Below, in pieces: positions 1 to 9,200 of a stretch of 64,000 bases of DNA; within the stretch, counting starts at the first letter, position 1, and the number at the start of each line of letters is the position of its first letter. The DNA comes from Crocinitomicaceae bacterium (GTDB lineage: Bacteria; Bacteroidota; Bacteroidia; Flavobacteriales_D; Crocinitomicaceae): the NCBI GenBank assembly GCA_021325675.1, contig JAJTCM010000007.1:62001-126000 (forward strand). Reading direction: 5' to 3'. Made by a program: the position numbers and the translations under genes. Under the pieces are notes generated by a model. The model made no database searches. It was given only the letters and a program-made list of their open reading frames with translations, and was not told where the DNA came from.

Positions 1-129
1 AATTGATCGCTTTTATTTGGTATTACGGCCTTTGAAAAGCAAGTATTTATCAACAAAATATTAACTTTTCAACAGCTTTTAAGAAGAAATGAAACTAATT
101 TTTCCGCTAAAAAAGGGAGGAATTAAAAG

Positions 130-1095
130 CTAATGAATAAGTACGATTCTTTTGACGGTGGAAACGTTTTGATTTTGCGCTTTTACGAAGTAATTTCCAT
201 CGGGAAGACCAGCGAGATTGAAACGCATTTTATCACCCTCCACAATTCCTTCGAGCCAGATTTCTTCCCCCAGGTTGTTTACAATTGAAACCCGGCTGTT
301 TTCAATCTCCGGTCCTTTGACATACACAAGCTCTTTCACCAGCGAAGGATACACGAGGTAATCTCCTCCGTAAAACGTATTGGAAAGACTTTGCAGTATT
401 TGCGTTTGCCCGTTGAAATCCGTTTGGCTCAGGCGGTAATAGGCTTCCCCGGTAAAAGGATTTTTGTCCGTATAAGAATATGCTGCAGTTTCCGCTGTCG
501 TGCCGGCGCCATCAATGATTGCCAGCTCCTGCCAGTATTCACCGTTTGAAGAAACCTCCAGGCGATAAAAATCGTTATTACGCTCACCCTGGCTCATCCA
601 GCTCAGCACCACTTCTTTCGGTTTATTTTCCAGGTCAAAACCTGTCAGCTGGACCGGCAGAGGCGCCGAACAGCCAATCCCCGCCGGACCGATCACCGGC
701 AGCGTTAAAAGCGTACCGCTCCATTCTGTCACACCACCGATAAGTACGGTATTCGTACTGAACACGTTGAGACTTGGCACGAGCGTTCCCAGGAGAAAAA
801 AACCAAGACAGGAACCGGCAGGCAGGCTGATAGAGCGGTTTGAGCCAAAGAGGAGCTCACCCCCAACAAAAATATTTACCGGTGAGCCGCAGGCAGACAT
901 ATTCACATTGGCGCTTACCGTCACAATTGATCCGAACGGGATAAAAATATCATCGCCACAGGCAGGGACACGTCCGCAGCTCCACGTTCCGGCGTTGTTC
1001 CAGTTGCCACCGATTAAATTAGCTGTGCAAAGGGCTGCGCGTGCCTGAAAATTTGACAATAGAATTGCCAGCGAAAGGAATAGAAATGCTTTCAT
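130..1095 (-). CDS. Secreted T9SS cargo protein, function unknown
   Basis: The 321-residue product begins with a clear signal peptide (residues 1-20, ending QARA). Its last roughly 75 residues have the look of a type A T9SS sorting domain: a 'VYPSLVKELVYV' start, a middle 'NNLGEEIWLEG' strand, 'LPDGNYFVKA', and a basic 'VKRIVLIH' end. The N-terminal half is Cys- and Gly-rich and may form a beta-helix-like fold; residues about 150-225 resemble the fibronectin-like segment often placed before the sorting tail. It is probably exported by Sec, moved across the outer membrane by the T9SS and processed by a PorU-type sortase; porU lies 5 kb away. No catalytic motif was seen, so the role on the cell surface is unknown. 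Confidence 0.8.
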   Translation of the reverse strand: MKAFLFLSLAILLSNFQARAALCTANLIGGNWNNAGTWSCGRVPACGDDIFIPFGSIVTVSANVNMSACGSPVNIFVGGELLFGSNRSISLPAGSCLGFFLLGTLVPSLNVFSTNTVLIGGVTEWSGTLLTLPVIGPAGIGCSAPLPVQLTGFDLENKPKEVVLSWMSQGERNNDFYRLEVSSNGEYWQELAIIDGAGTTAETAAYSYTDKNPFTGEAYYRLSQTDFNGQTQILQSLSNTFYGGDYLVYPSLVKELVYVKGPEIENSRVSIVNNLGEEIWLEGIVEGDKMRFNLAGLPDGNYFVKAQNQNVSTVKRIVLIH

Positions 1096-1295
1096 AAACA
1101 GAATTTTTGGTCAGAATTAAAGTTAGCTAGCGAATAGTTGCAAAAAAGAGGGGTCAGAAATGTTAATATCAAGCTACCACTTATTTTTTGAATCCTGGAA
1201 TGAAAGTCTGTAATTAACCTCCCTCAGCCGTTAATTGACGTGAACCAATCGACAACCTGTAACTCAATTTAAACTATAAAAATCGTTTAAAGTTG

Positions 1296-1787
1296 TTAAT
1301 AAACCTTTCGAAAAGTAAGATTAACCCTTGGAATTGAGACTTTTGCACTTTTAGCAACCTGGTGTTTCCAAAAATGCTGCATTTCTCCACCCATAACGAG
1401 CAAACTGCCGGATTTAAGCTGTAATGAAATTTTTTCTTTAGTGATTTTATGTCTCAGGTCAAAACGCCGTTCGGCCCCAAGGCTCAGCGATGCAATCAAC
1501 GGGTTTTTCCCCAGCTCTTTTTCATCATCCGAATGCCATCCGTTGGAATCCATTCCGTTCCGGTAAAGATTAGCCAGTACACAATTAAATTCTGAAGGAA
1601 TATTTTCCGTTTCGAGGAGATGAACAATCTTGTTTTTGACTGCTGATAATTCAGGTGTAAAAGGATTTACTGTAAGCTTTTTCCCGGAATAAGCATAGTG
1701 CTGCCCGTTTTCGGCGTAAAAAGCCTCCAGCCGCGGTGTGTCATAGGTTTTTCCGAAGATTTGAATACGGCTGCTTTCCCAGGACAA
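1296..1787 (-). CDS. alkB: AlkB-like 2OG-Fe(II) DNA dealkylation dioxygenase
   Basis: Members of this family oxidatively remove alkyl groups from DNA bases using iron and 2-oxoglutarate. The HxD iron motif is visible as 'WHSDDEKELG', the distal His in 'MQHFWKHQV', and the 2OG-binding Arg region in 'RFDLRHK' and 'SIPRVNLTFR'. The start in the ORF track is a TTG. The same frame stays open upstream to the end of tlpA and encodes residues that look like the missing first helix (for example 'EFYFDLFQRELSWE'), yet I find no ATG, GTG or TTG there. The gene either uses a rare start, has lost its start, or carries a small sequence error. It is the last gene of the porU-to-alkB minus-strand run. Confidence 0.8.
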   Translation of the reverse strand: MSWESSRIQIFGKTYDTPRLEAFYAENGQHYAYSGKKLTVNPFTPELSAVKNKIVHLLETENIPSEFNCVLANLYRNGMDSNGWHSDDEKELGKNPLIASLSLGAERRFDLRHKITKEKISLQLKSGSLLVMGGEMQHFWKHQVAKSAKVSIPRVNLTFRKVY

Positions 1788-1867
1788 TTCGCGCTGGAAT
1801 AAATCAAAGTAAAATTCAGCTGAACGCTGATCCAGGAAATCCTCGTAACAGGCGTACCAACCGTTGA

Positions 1868-2386
1868 CTACTTCTTTTTTGATGCCGGCTTGAGTTGTTT
1901 TTCGATTTCCACATGCAGGCCGAGACCGCGCAGGGAAGTTCCCGCAGCAACGATCATACCTTTGCCGTCAACGAGGAAAGCGGAGGGAATAGAATAAACA
2001 CTGTACATTTTGGAAGCGATGCCGTCTTTGTCCCACACATGGTTTTTCCAGCTAAGCTTATCGGTTTCGATCGCTTTTTTCCAGGGCTCTTCCGTACGGT
2101 CAAGGGAAACGGAGAAAACTTCAAAGCCCTTTGCGTTCTTGAATTTTGCTTTACGGTATTTGTTGTATGCCTCTACAACGTTCGGGTTTTCTTTCCGGCA
2201 AGGACCGCACCAGGAAGCCCAGAAATCGATCAGCACGAGCTTTCCTTTCAGGGACGAAAGCTTGACTTTTTTGCCTTCTTTATTGATCAGCTCAATATCG
2301 GGCGCCTTTTCTCCCACTGCGGGAACCAGGGCAAAGCTTCCAAGAAGCCAGAAGGCAACAAGTGCCGCTAATGCAATTACTCTCAT
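1868..2386 (-). CDS. TlpA/ResA-like periplasmic thioredoxin
   Basis: The 172-residue protein has an N-terminal hydrophobic export signal and a thioredoxin fold of the AhpC-TSA/TlpA type. The redox site is 'WASWCGPCRKENP' and the cis-proline region 'YSIPSAFLVDGKG' follows. Such proteins reduce or shuffle disulfides in the periplasm, for example in cytochrome c maturation or oxidative defence; the substrate here cannot be read from the sequence. Its start overlaps the end of murA by four bases (ATGA), so the two are probably translationally coupled. Confidence 0.88.
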   Translation of the reverse strand: MRVIALAALVAFWLLGSFALVPAVGEKAPDIELINKEGKKVKLSSLKGKLVLIDFWASWCGPCRKENPNVVEAYNKYRKAKFKNAKGFEVFSVSLDRTEEPWKKAIETDKLSWKNHVWDKDGIASKMYSVYSIPSAFLVDGKGMIVAAGTSLRGLGLHVEIEKQLKPASKKK

Positions 2387-3690
2387 CCTATTCTGCGTAT
2401 ATCAGCGCCCAGGTTATTCAAACGAATGTCGATATCCTGGTAGCCGCGGTCAATTTGTTCGATATTGTGGATCACGCTTTTTCCTTTGGCGGATAAAGCA
2501 GCGATCAGCAGGGAAACCCCGGCACGGATATCCGGCGAAGTCATGGAAATGCCTTTCAGCGTATGGGCGTGGTTCATCCCGATCACCGTTGCGCGGTGCG
2601 GGTCACATAAAATAATTTGCGCTCCCATGTCGATCAGCTTATCAACGAAAAACAAGCGTGATTCAAACATTTTCTGGTGAATGAGCACACTTCCTTTTGA
2701 CTGCGTTGCCACTACCAATACAATGGAGAGCAAATCCGGCGTGAAAAGCGGCCACGGGCCATCGGCGATGGTCAACAGGGAACCGTCAATAAATGTATCT
2801 ATTTCGTAAGAATCCTGGGCAGGAACAAAAATATCGTCGCCGCGGCGCTCAAGCTTAATTCCCAGCTTACGGAACACATTCGGGATAATCCCCAGGTTTT
2901 CGTAGCTCACGTCTTTGATCGTAATTTCGGATTTCGTCATAGCCGCAAGGCCAATGAAGCTTCCAATCTCGATCATATCCGGCAAAATGCGGTGGAAACA
3001 GCCGTTTAAGCTTTTTACCCCTTCAATACGAAGCAGGTTGGAGCCGATGCCCTCGATTTTCGCTCCCATGGAGTTCAGCATTTTGGATAATTGCTGTAAA
3101 TAAGGCTCGCATGCAGCGTTGTAAATCGTTGTTTCACCTTCCGCCAGTACAGCCGCCATCAGGATGTTTGCCGTTCCGGTTACAGACGGCTCATCGAGGT
3201 GAATGTATGCTCCCTGGAGCTTTTTGGATTCGATGGAGTAAAAATGTTCGCCGGCATCGTAATTGAATTGAGCGCCGAGCATTGCCAACCCTTCGAAATG
3301 CGTATCCAAACGACGACGGCCGATTTTGTCACCACCGGGTTTCGGAATAAAAGCTTTTCCAAAACGGGCCAGCAGCGGGCCGACAATCATGATCGAACCG
3401 CGCAGGGCAGCAGCGCGTTTTTTGAAATCTTCGCTCCCAAGGTAGTCGATATCAACATCTTTCGCCTGGAAAATAAACGTCCCTTTTTCAACCTTCTCCG
3501 TTTTCACTCCCATCACCTGCAGCAGGTTGATGAGCTTGTTTACATCGATGATATCGGGAATATTGGAAATGGTCACTTTTTCCGGGGTAAGCAGCACGGC
3601 ACATAAAATCTGTAATGCTTCATTTTTTGCCCCTTGCGGGATTAATTCCCCTTTGAGCGGCTTACCGCCATGTATTTCAAAAGACGCCAT
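2383..3690 (-). CDS. murA: UDP-N-acetylglucosamine 1-carboxyvinyltransferase MurA (Asp-type)
   Basis: MurA transfers enolpyruvate from PEP to UDP-GlcNAc, the first committed step of peptidoglycan synthesis in the cytoplasm. The 435-residue length, the 'GGKPLKGELIPQGAKNEAL' start and the two-fold EPSP-synthase-like architecture fit the family. The active-site loop reads 'PKPGGDKIGRRRLDTH', so residue 121 is Asp where Escherichia coli MurA has Cys115, the residue alkylated by fosfomycin. Asp-type MurA enzymes are known from mycobacteria and chlamydiae and are insensitive to the drug. The gene follows the DUF4290 gene by 3 bp and overlaps tlpA by 4 bp. Confidence 0.97.
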   Translation of the reverse strand: MASFEIHGGKPLKGELIPQGAKNEALQILCAVLLTPEKVTISNIPDIIDVNKLINLLQVMGVKTEKVEKGTFIFQAKDVDIDYLGSEDFKKRAAALRGSIMIVGPLLARFGKAFIPKPGGDKIGRRRLDTHFEGLAMLGAQFNYDAGEHFYSIESKKLQGAYIHLDEPSVTGTANILMAAVLAEGETTIYNAACEPYLQQLSKMLNSMGAKIEGIGSNLLRIEGVKSLNGCFHRILPDMIEIGSFIGLAAMTKSEITIKDVSYENLGIIPNVFRKLGIKLERRGDDIFVPAQDSYEIDTFIDGSLLTIADGPWPLFTPDLLSIVLVVATQSKGSVLIHQKMFESRLFFVDKLIDMGAQIILCDPHRATVIGMNHAHTLKGISMTSPDIRAGVSLLIAALSAKGKSVIHNIEQIDRGYQDIDIRLNNLGADIRRIG

Positions 3691-3693
3691 GTT

Positions 3694-4353
3694 TTAATAC
3701 TTCTTTTTTACGAATTTCTTCTGATTTTTATTGTTGTTATTGTTTCCGCGGTCACGGTCCTGCCCTTTTTTATTGCGCTTGTTCGGCGTAAACCCAAAAG
3801 TTTTGAGGATATGGTTCGTTTGCATCAGGGTATCCGGGTTTTCCAGTACCAGCTCACCATTTGTCAAATCGGAAAGCTGCTGCGCGATCACGTTATTTTC
3901 TACCGCATCGTTATTGTAGGCCAGGAATTGCTTTTTCATGAAATTCGCCATGGAGTTCAGCAAAACTTCCTTCACACGCGGGTCATTTTCACGGACAATT
4001 TCTTTCAGGATCCTTTCGGTATAGCTGCCGTAATGGCCGTACCTTATTTTATTTTTCGGATAGCCAATCACTTCAGGCTTCTCACTCAGCACTTCGCGGT
4101 CAGGCTTTTCGTAAGGCGAATCCACGTCGAGCTTAAAATCAGACATTACGAACAAATGCGTCCATAACTTGTGCTTGAAATCGTCCACATCCCTGAGGTG
4201 CGGGTTCAATTGCCCCATCACTTCAATAATAGCATTTGCGGCACGGTTGCGCTCGTTGCGGTCACCGATCTCCATGGCAAAAGCGATCATATTCTGAACG
4301 TTCCGGCCATACTCGGGCAAAATCATGTGCTCACGCTGTGTATTGTATTCCAT
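3694..4353 (-). CDS. DUF4290-family protein
   Basis: This 219-residue soluble protein begins 'MEYNTQREHMILPEYGRNVQ', the typical start of the DUF4290 family of Bacteroidota. The middle is helical and polar; the last 30 residues are a basic, Asn-rich tail ('RGNNNNNKNQKKFVKKKY') that looks disordered and could bind nucleic acid. The family is commonly found beside murA in this phylum, as here with only 3 bp between them, but its function is not known to me. No catalytic motif is apparent. Confidence 0.85.
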   Translation of the reverse strand: MEYNTQREHMILPEYGRNVQNMIAFAMEIGDRNERNRAANAIIEVMGQLNPHLRDVDDFKHKLWTHLFVMSDFKLDVDSPYEKPDREVLSEKPEVIGYPKNKIRYGHYGSYTERILKEIVRENDPRVKEVLLNSMANFMKKQFLAYNNDAVENNVIAQQLSDLTNGELVLENPDTLMQTNHILKTFGFTPNKRNKKGQDRDRGNNNNNKNQKKFVKKKY

Positions 4354-4459
4354 CTAATAAATTGCTAAAGGTCAAAAGTAAGTATTTTTTTCATATAAAA
4401 CGGCATTTCCTGCTTTCAAAAAAGATCGAAACACCACCTGACAAAAGGGAAAACGGTAT

Positions 4460-4933
4460 TTAGTGTTTTTCCAGCAGGCAAACGCAGTAGGCTTTAATCG
4501 CCAGGCTTTCTCCAAAAGAATCAACGCGCTCGTGGGTTGTCGCTTTGATGGAAACCGCGTCGGTATCACACTCCAGGATTTGAGCGATGATTTCCTGCAT
4601 TTCCGGGATATGCGGATTGAGCTTCGGTTTTTCGAGGATCACTGTTGAATCGAGGTTCGCCAGGCGGTACCCTTTTTCACGAATCAGGGCATACACATTC
4701 TTCAGCAGGATTTTACTGTCAATCCCTTTGTACTGCGGATCAGTATCTGAAAAATGAAAGCCGATATCGCGCAGGTTCAAAGCGCCGAGCAATGCATCGC
4801 AAATAGCATGGAGCAGAACGTCAGCATCAGAATGGCCCACCGCCCCAAACGAAGAAGGAATTTCTTTCCCGCCTACCATGAGGGTCAGCCCGTCAGCTAA
4901 ACGGTGTACATCTATGCCAAAACCGATACGCAT
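4460..4933 (-). CDS. ispF: 2-C-methyl-D-erythritol 2,4-cyclodiphosphate synthase IspF
   Basis: IspF cyclises CDP-methylerythritol phosphate in the MEP pathway of isoprenoid synthesis, releasing CMP. The metal-binding 'GIDVHRL' motif near the N-terminus and 'GHSDADVLLHAICDALLGA' are both present, and 157 residues is the usual length. The start codon lies one base beyond the porV stop, so it is cotranscribed with porU and porV. Undecaprenyl phosphate for cell-wall synthesis depends on this pathway, which fits the nearby murA. Confidence 0.97.
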   Translation of the reverse strand: MRIGFGIDVHRLADGLTLMVGGKEIPSSFGAVGHSDADVLLHAICDALLGALNLRDIGFHFSDTDPQYKGIDSKILLKNVYALIREKGYRLANLDSTVILEKPKLNPHIPEMQEIIAQILECDTDAVSIKATTHERVDSFGESLAIKAYCVCLLEKH

Positions 4934-4934
4934 T

Positions 4935-6197
4935 TTATTCCGGTGTTCCGCTGTTGTCTTCTTTCGCTTTCGAACCGATATCGAAACGCAGGGTAAAACG
5001 CAGGGTATTCGCCAGCGGGTTTCCTTTTTTCAAGGCGAGCAGATAAGAGATATCGATCCCGATGATGTTGTATTTCAATCCAATCCCAGCATTAAAATAC
5101 TGGCGCGCTCCTTTGGTATAATGTTCGTAAAAGAACCCGCTGCGCAGGGCAAAGGTATTGTTGTACCAATATTCAATTCCCGCTGCGATGTTGATCTCGC
5201 GCAGCTCTTCTTTCAAAACAGAGCCTTTGACCGGTGTTCCTTTCCCGTTTTCATCCAGGATATAATCACCATTTTCGTCTTTTTCCAGCTGGCCCGGGGC
5301 ATCGTAGAAAGATTGCAGCATCCCGGCAATTACACCAACATCATCCGTTCTTCCGCCGATAATCTGGCCGGTATCCCCGTAAATTGCAGGAGTTGGAACC
5401 AGTAATTTTTGTAAATCAACGGCAAAAGTGAAGGAGTTGTAAGCATCAATTTCCATATTGTAAGCCGTACCAACTTTCAGGTTCATCGGCAGGAAATCAC
5501 GCTCCAGCGTACTGGAGTAGCTCACTTTGTTACCAATATTGTTAATCGTTGCCCCAAAGGAAAATGTTCCGTTTGAGCTCCCCAATTTAAATTCATCATC
5601 AACATAAGCAAAGGAGATATCGGATGCGCCGGCAATTCCTGCTTTGGTTTCAGCACCGGCAACCGGTAAACCGCCTGTCAGGTTTGAGTACGCAAATTTT
5701 CCGTTGATCCCGAAGCTCATTTTTTCAGAAAGCTTGAAAGCATATCCGCCCGTAACTTCAAATTCATTCGGCTTATCATCCCGGATCACGTTACCCAGCT
5801 GATCGGTAAAGGTGATCGAGCCCAGGCTGAAATAACGCAAAGCGCCGCCTATAGCATGACGGGAGCCTACTTTCGTATAAGCGGAAACGTAAGATAAATG
5901 GATATCATTGGTCAGCTGGCGCAGCCACGGAGTATAAGAAACGCTGACTTCGGATTTCTTTTCAGCGAAGTTAAGCATTCCTGTGTTCCAGTAAATTGAG
6001 CTTGAAGTAGCGCTCAGGGCCGTACCTACGTCGCCCATAGCCCCGGAACGGGAATCCGGTGTAATACTCATAAAAGGTAAAGCTGTAGTAATCGTGTTCA
6101 GTTGTAAATCATCATCTGTAGCACCTTGGGAAAAGCCCTGAAAATGAGCTAATAAACAAGACGTTACAGCTAATAATTTGAAAGATTTTTTTATCAT
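4935..6197 (-). CDS. porV: Type IX secretion outer membrane protein PorV
   Basis: PorV is a beta-barrel of the T9SS attachment complex that carries cargo from the translocon to the sortase PorU. The 420-residue protein has a signal peptide ending 'FQGFSQ', the family segment 'SRSGAMGDVGTALSATSSSIYWN', many alternating amphipathic strands and a barrel-type C-terminal strand 'ANTLRFTLRFDIG'. It sits 55 bp downstream of porU, the normal arrangement in gliding Flavobacteriia. The family also includes PorQ, but the position next to porU favours PorV. Confidence 0.93.
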   Translation of the reverse strand: MIKKSFKLLAVTSCLLAHFQGFSQGATDDDLQLNTITTALPFMSITPDSRSGAMGDVGTALSATSSSIYWNTGMLNFAEKKSEVSVSYTPWLRQLTNDIHLSYVSAYTKVGSRHAIGGALRYFSLGSITFTDQLGNVIRDDKPNEFEVTGGYAFKLSEKMSFGINGKFAYSNLTGGLPVAGAETKAGIAGASDISFAYVDDEFKLGSSNGTFSFGATINNIGNKVSYSSTLERDFLPMNLKVGTAYNMEIDAYNSFTFAVDLQKLLVPTPAIYGDTGQIIGGRTDDVGVIAGMLQSFYDAPGQLEKDENGDYILDENGKGTPVKGSVLKEELREINIAAGIEYWYNNTFALRSGFFYEHYTKGARQYFNAGIGLKYNIIGIDISYLLALKKGNPLANTLRFTLRFDIGSKAKEDNSGTPE

Positions 6198-6252
6198 AGG
6201 AAAATAAAAATTCGACTACAAATATACGCCAAAAATAGATATTTATTGTGCA

Positions 6253-9200
6253 CTATTTTAAAATAACGAGTTTTTCCAGCTTTTCAGCTTTCTCGTTATC
6301 GGGGTTCGTCACAGAAAGACGGTAGATGTAAACCCCTTTCGCCAGCTGGTCGCCGTAATCATCGCGGCCGTCCCATGTAATCTCATCGGAGCGGTAGCAT
6401 TCGTTATATACTTCGCGGTTGATCGTTTTGACCAACCTTCCGGAAACCGTGAAAATCTGCACCTGCACTTCGAGATTGGAACAGAGCTGGTTGTGCTCAA
6501 AGAAAAAGGCTGTACTTGTTGTAAAAGGGTTCGGGTAATTAAGCACATGGCGCAATTCGAAATCTTCTTGTTTCTGTACTTCAAATTCAATGGAAGCCTC
6601 CGACGAATTATTGTTCACGTCCCATACTTTAAAGCTCAGGCTATGCGTTCCTGGCTCCAGGTTTTGCAGCTGGTAACGTACGCTCCCCGACTGGTAAGTG
6701 TCCAGGTCGGCGTTATAATAGTCATTCAGGACAATCGGGTTGGCGCTCTCCTGGTCGATTACCGCCAGGATGTCGTGCCCGATCCCGTTCCCTACCGTAT
6801 TGATCCCGTTCTCATCAAAGAGCTTCGCCACGAGGGTCGGGGATTCGTCCGTCAAACCGCCGTTCACGAAATCTTCCGTATTGAAGTAAAGCGTAATTTC
6901 CGGTCCGGCGTTATCCGTGATCCCGTTCGGGTCGATCCCGCCAATTACAACACGCTTTTCAGCTCCGCCCGCATCTGCATCCGGTGTATTTCCATAAAGG
7001 GAGATTTTCCCAAAACCATAGTCGTAGCGGATATCTTTAGGCACAATGAAAGAAAACTCGAACTTCCCATTGGTAACGGAGCATTTTCCTTTATAGAGGA
7101 TATTTTTCTGGGTTTCAAAAGGGATTATCGGTGAATCTTCGTTTTGACCGAGGGTTTGCACCGTTTTCTTCTTATCGTAGATCGTTGGGTTAACCTGCCC
7201 GTTGAAATTACTGATCAGGTTGCCATTAAAATCTTCCACGTGCCCTTTAATTACAACCCTGGACAAAGCCGAAAGCGTATCCGTATAAATCTCAGGTGAA
7301 AAAGAGTTGATACTATCAGTCACAATGCGGTACTGAGGTAAAGCCAGCCTCAGCGCCGGGTCTCCGATCAGGTTAAAGCTGCGCTTGTTCGAGCTTGAAT
7401 TCGCCTGGTTTTTGCTTAGCCTCATAATTTCACCAAAGGTTTTTGGCTTGAAGTCCGCATCCCGCTGATATATGTTTTCAAACACTTTTTTGCCCACAGA
7501 GGTGTTAACATTAAAATACACCGAACGCGTCGTTGTCATCAGTGCAATAGCGCCGCCTTTGGCATTCAGGTAAAGCCATTCTCCCGCTGAAACACGGGAA
7601 GGGTCATCAAATTTTGTAAACTCACACGTTGCGGAAACAAAGAGGTTCAAATGACAGAGGTTGCTCCATTCCTGGATCTGGGGAATTGTTATTACCCGTT
7701 CTTCCGCTACGCCTTTCTCACCGCCATGACCTACGTAATTGATCACCAGAGCACCGCGCTGCACCCGGTCCGTAATCGCATCAAACACATCGGGAAAACG
7801 CTCCCCTCCTGCTGTTGTTACCTGCTGATAAGCATCGAGGTAAATTTTATCAACGTTCATAAACGGAAAAGTGCTTTCAACGCCTGTATACTGGGGTTCA
7901 GTATCTTTATTGATAAAATAACCACCTTCCTCATCATCCGCAATCTGGATGTATTTCTGGCGCCAGTCACCGAAAGAGCTGCAATTTGATGCCTGGTCAT
8001 CCGAACAAATACCTGTTTCGGAAGTTACCATGCCCTCGCGGAGGTACTGCACCACTTTATCCACCATTTCCCTGGCCTGGTCGTTATTTGAAACGATCAT
8101 CCGGCCAACCCCGATATCCATCATGTCGCTGTTGCTGATAGATTCGTTATCATCGAGCATCCCGAAATAATCGTCGGTTACAAGCGCATTGATGTGATCC
8201 TCCGAGCTATCCACCTGGTAAGTCGGAACAAAGTAATTATTATCGGAAACGCGGTTTTTAGGATCATATGTTCCATCACCGAAAAGCAGCAGGTTTTCCG
8301 GCATCAGGCTCACGTCACCATTGGCGCGGTCGTAGAACATCTTAGCAAACCACTTGATAGCAGTCGGGTCCAGCATACCGCTCGAAAACTCGTTGTATAC
8401 CTGCTCCGTCGTAACCACATGCGTTGAAGTCCCGTCATTCTCATGAATTTGTGCCAGGCGCTGCGCTTCACCCAAAAAGTCAGGATGCGTAACAATCAAT
8501 AAATCCGCATACGGCAGGCCGTGGAGATTTTGAGAAGAAACCTGCTTCGTGAAAACCGGCGTCAAAAACCCGGAATTATTAGAGCAAACGTATTCACGCA
8601 AACTATCGGCAGTAGCATTGAAGCTGAAAGTTGTCCCCACATAATCACCGTTGATAATTTTCGGCTCCTGCTTGTCCGTGACATCCCAGACGAAACCCGA
8701 AGCAGGGAAACCTGTAAGCTCGTAACGGGCAATATTTCCCGCGCCGACACTCCGGACGTCCCGGAAACGGAATTGGGAACCGCTCATTACCAACTGGCGG
8801 CGGGCATTGAGCTCAACCTTATCGAGATACGTCAAAATAGCCGGGCTTGAGCGGTTTACAGTAATCGTCAGCGGAACACTTGATGCTGAAGTTTTGAATT
8901 CAAATTCAACTTCTTTGCGGCCGTAATCTTCCGGTGTGGTTGGAAGAGAAGTATTTTTCAGCACCTGGCTCCCGGACGAGTAAACAATTGTACTGCCACC
9001 GGATGACCCGTTGCTGGCAAAGGATGAAATAAACTTTACGCTGTCTCCTGGCACAAGGTTAGGAGTGGTGAAACTGATCGACTTCGTCAATTCGGTATCA
9101 AACAAATCCCCGTACCAGCGCTTTCCGCCGCCGATCAGGTTTTTAAGCTCTGCCTCGTAAATATCATAATAGTTGTAGCTTCCAACGATTTCCGTATGGC

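Noticed and set aside
1-129. Possible gene fragment at the left edge
   Set aside because: AT-rich with no sustained frame; nothing recognisable.
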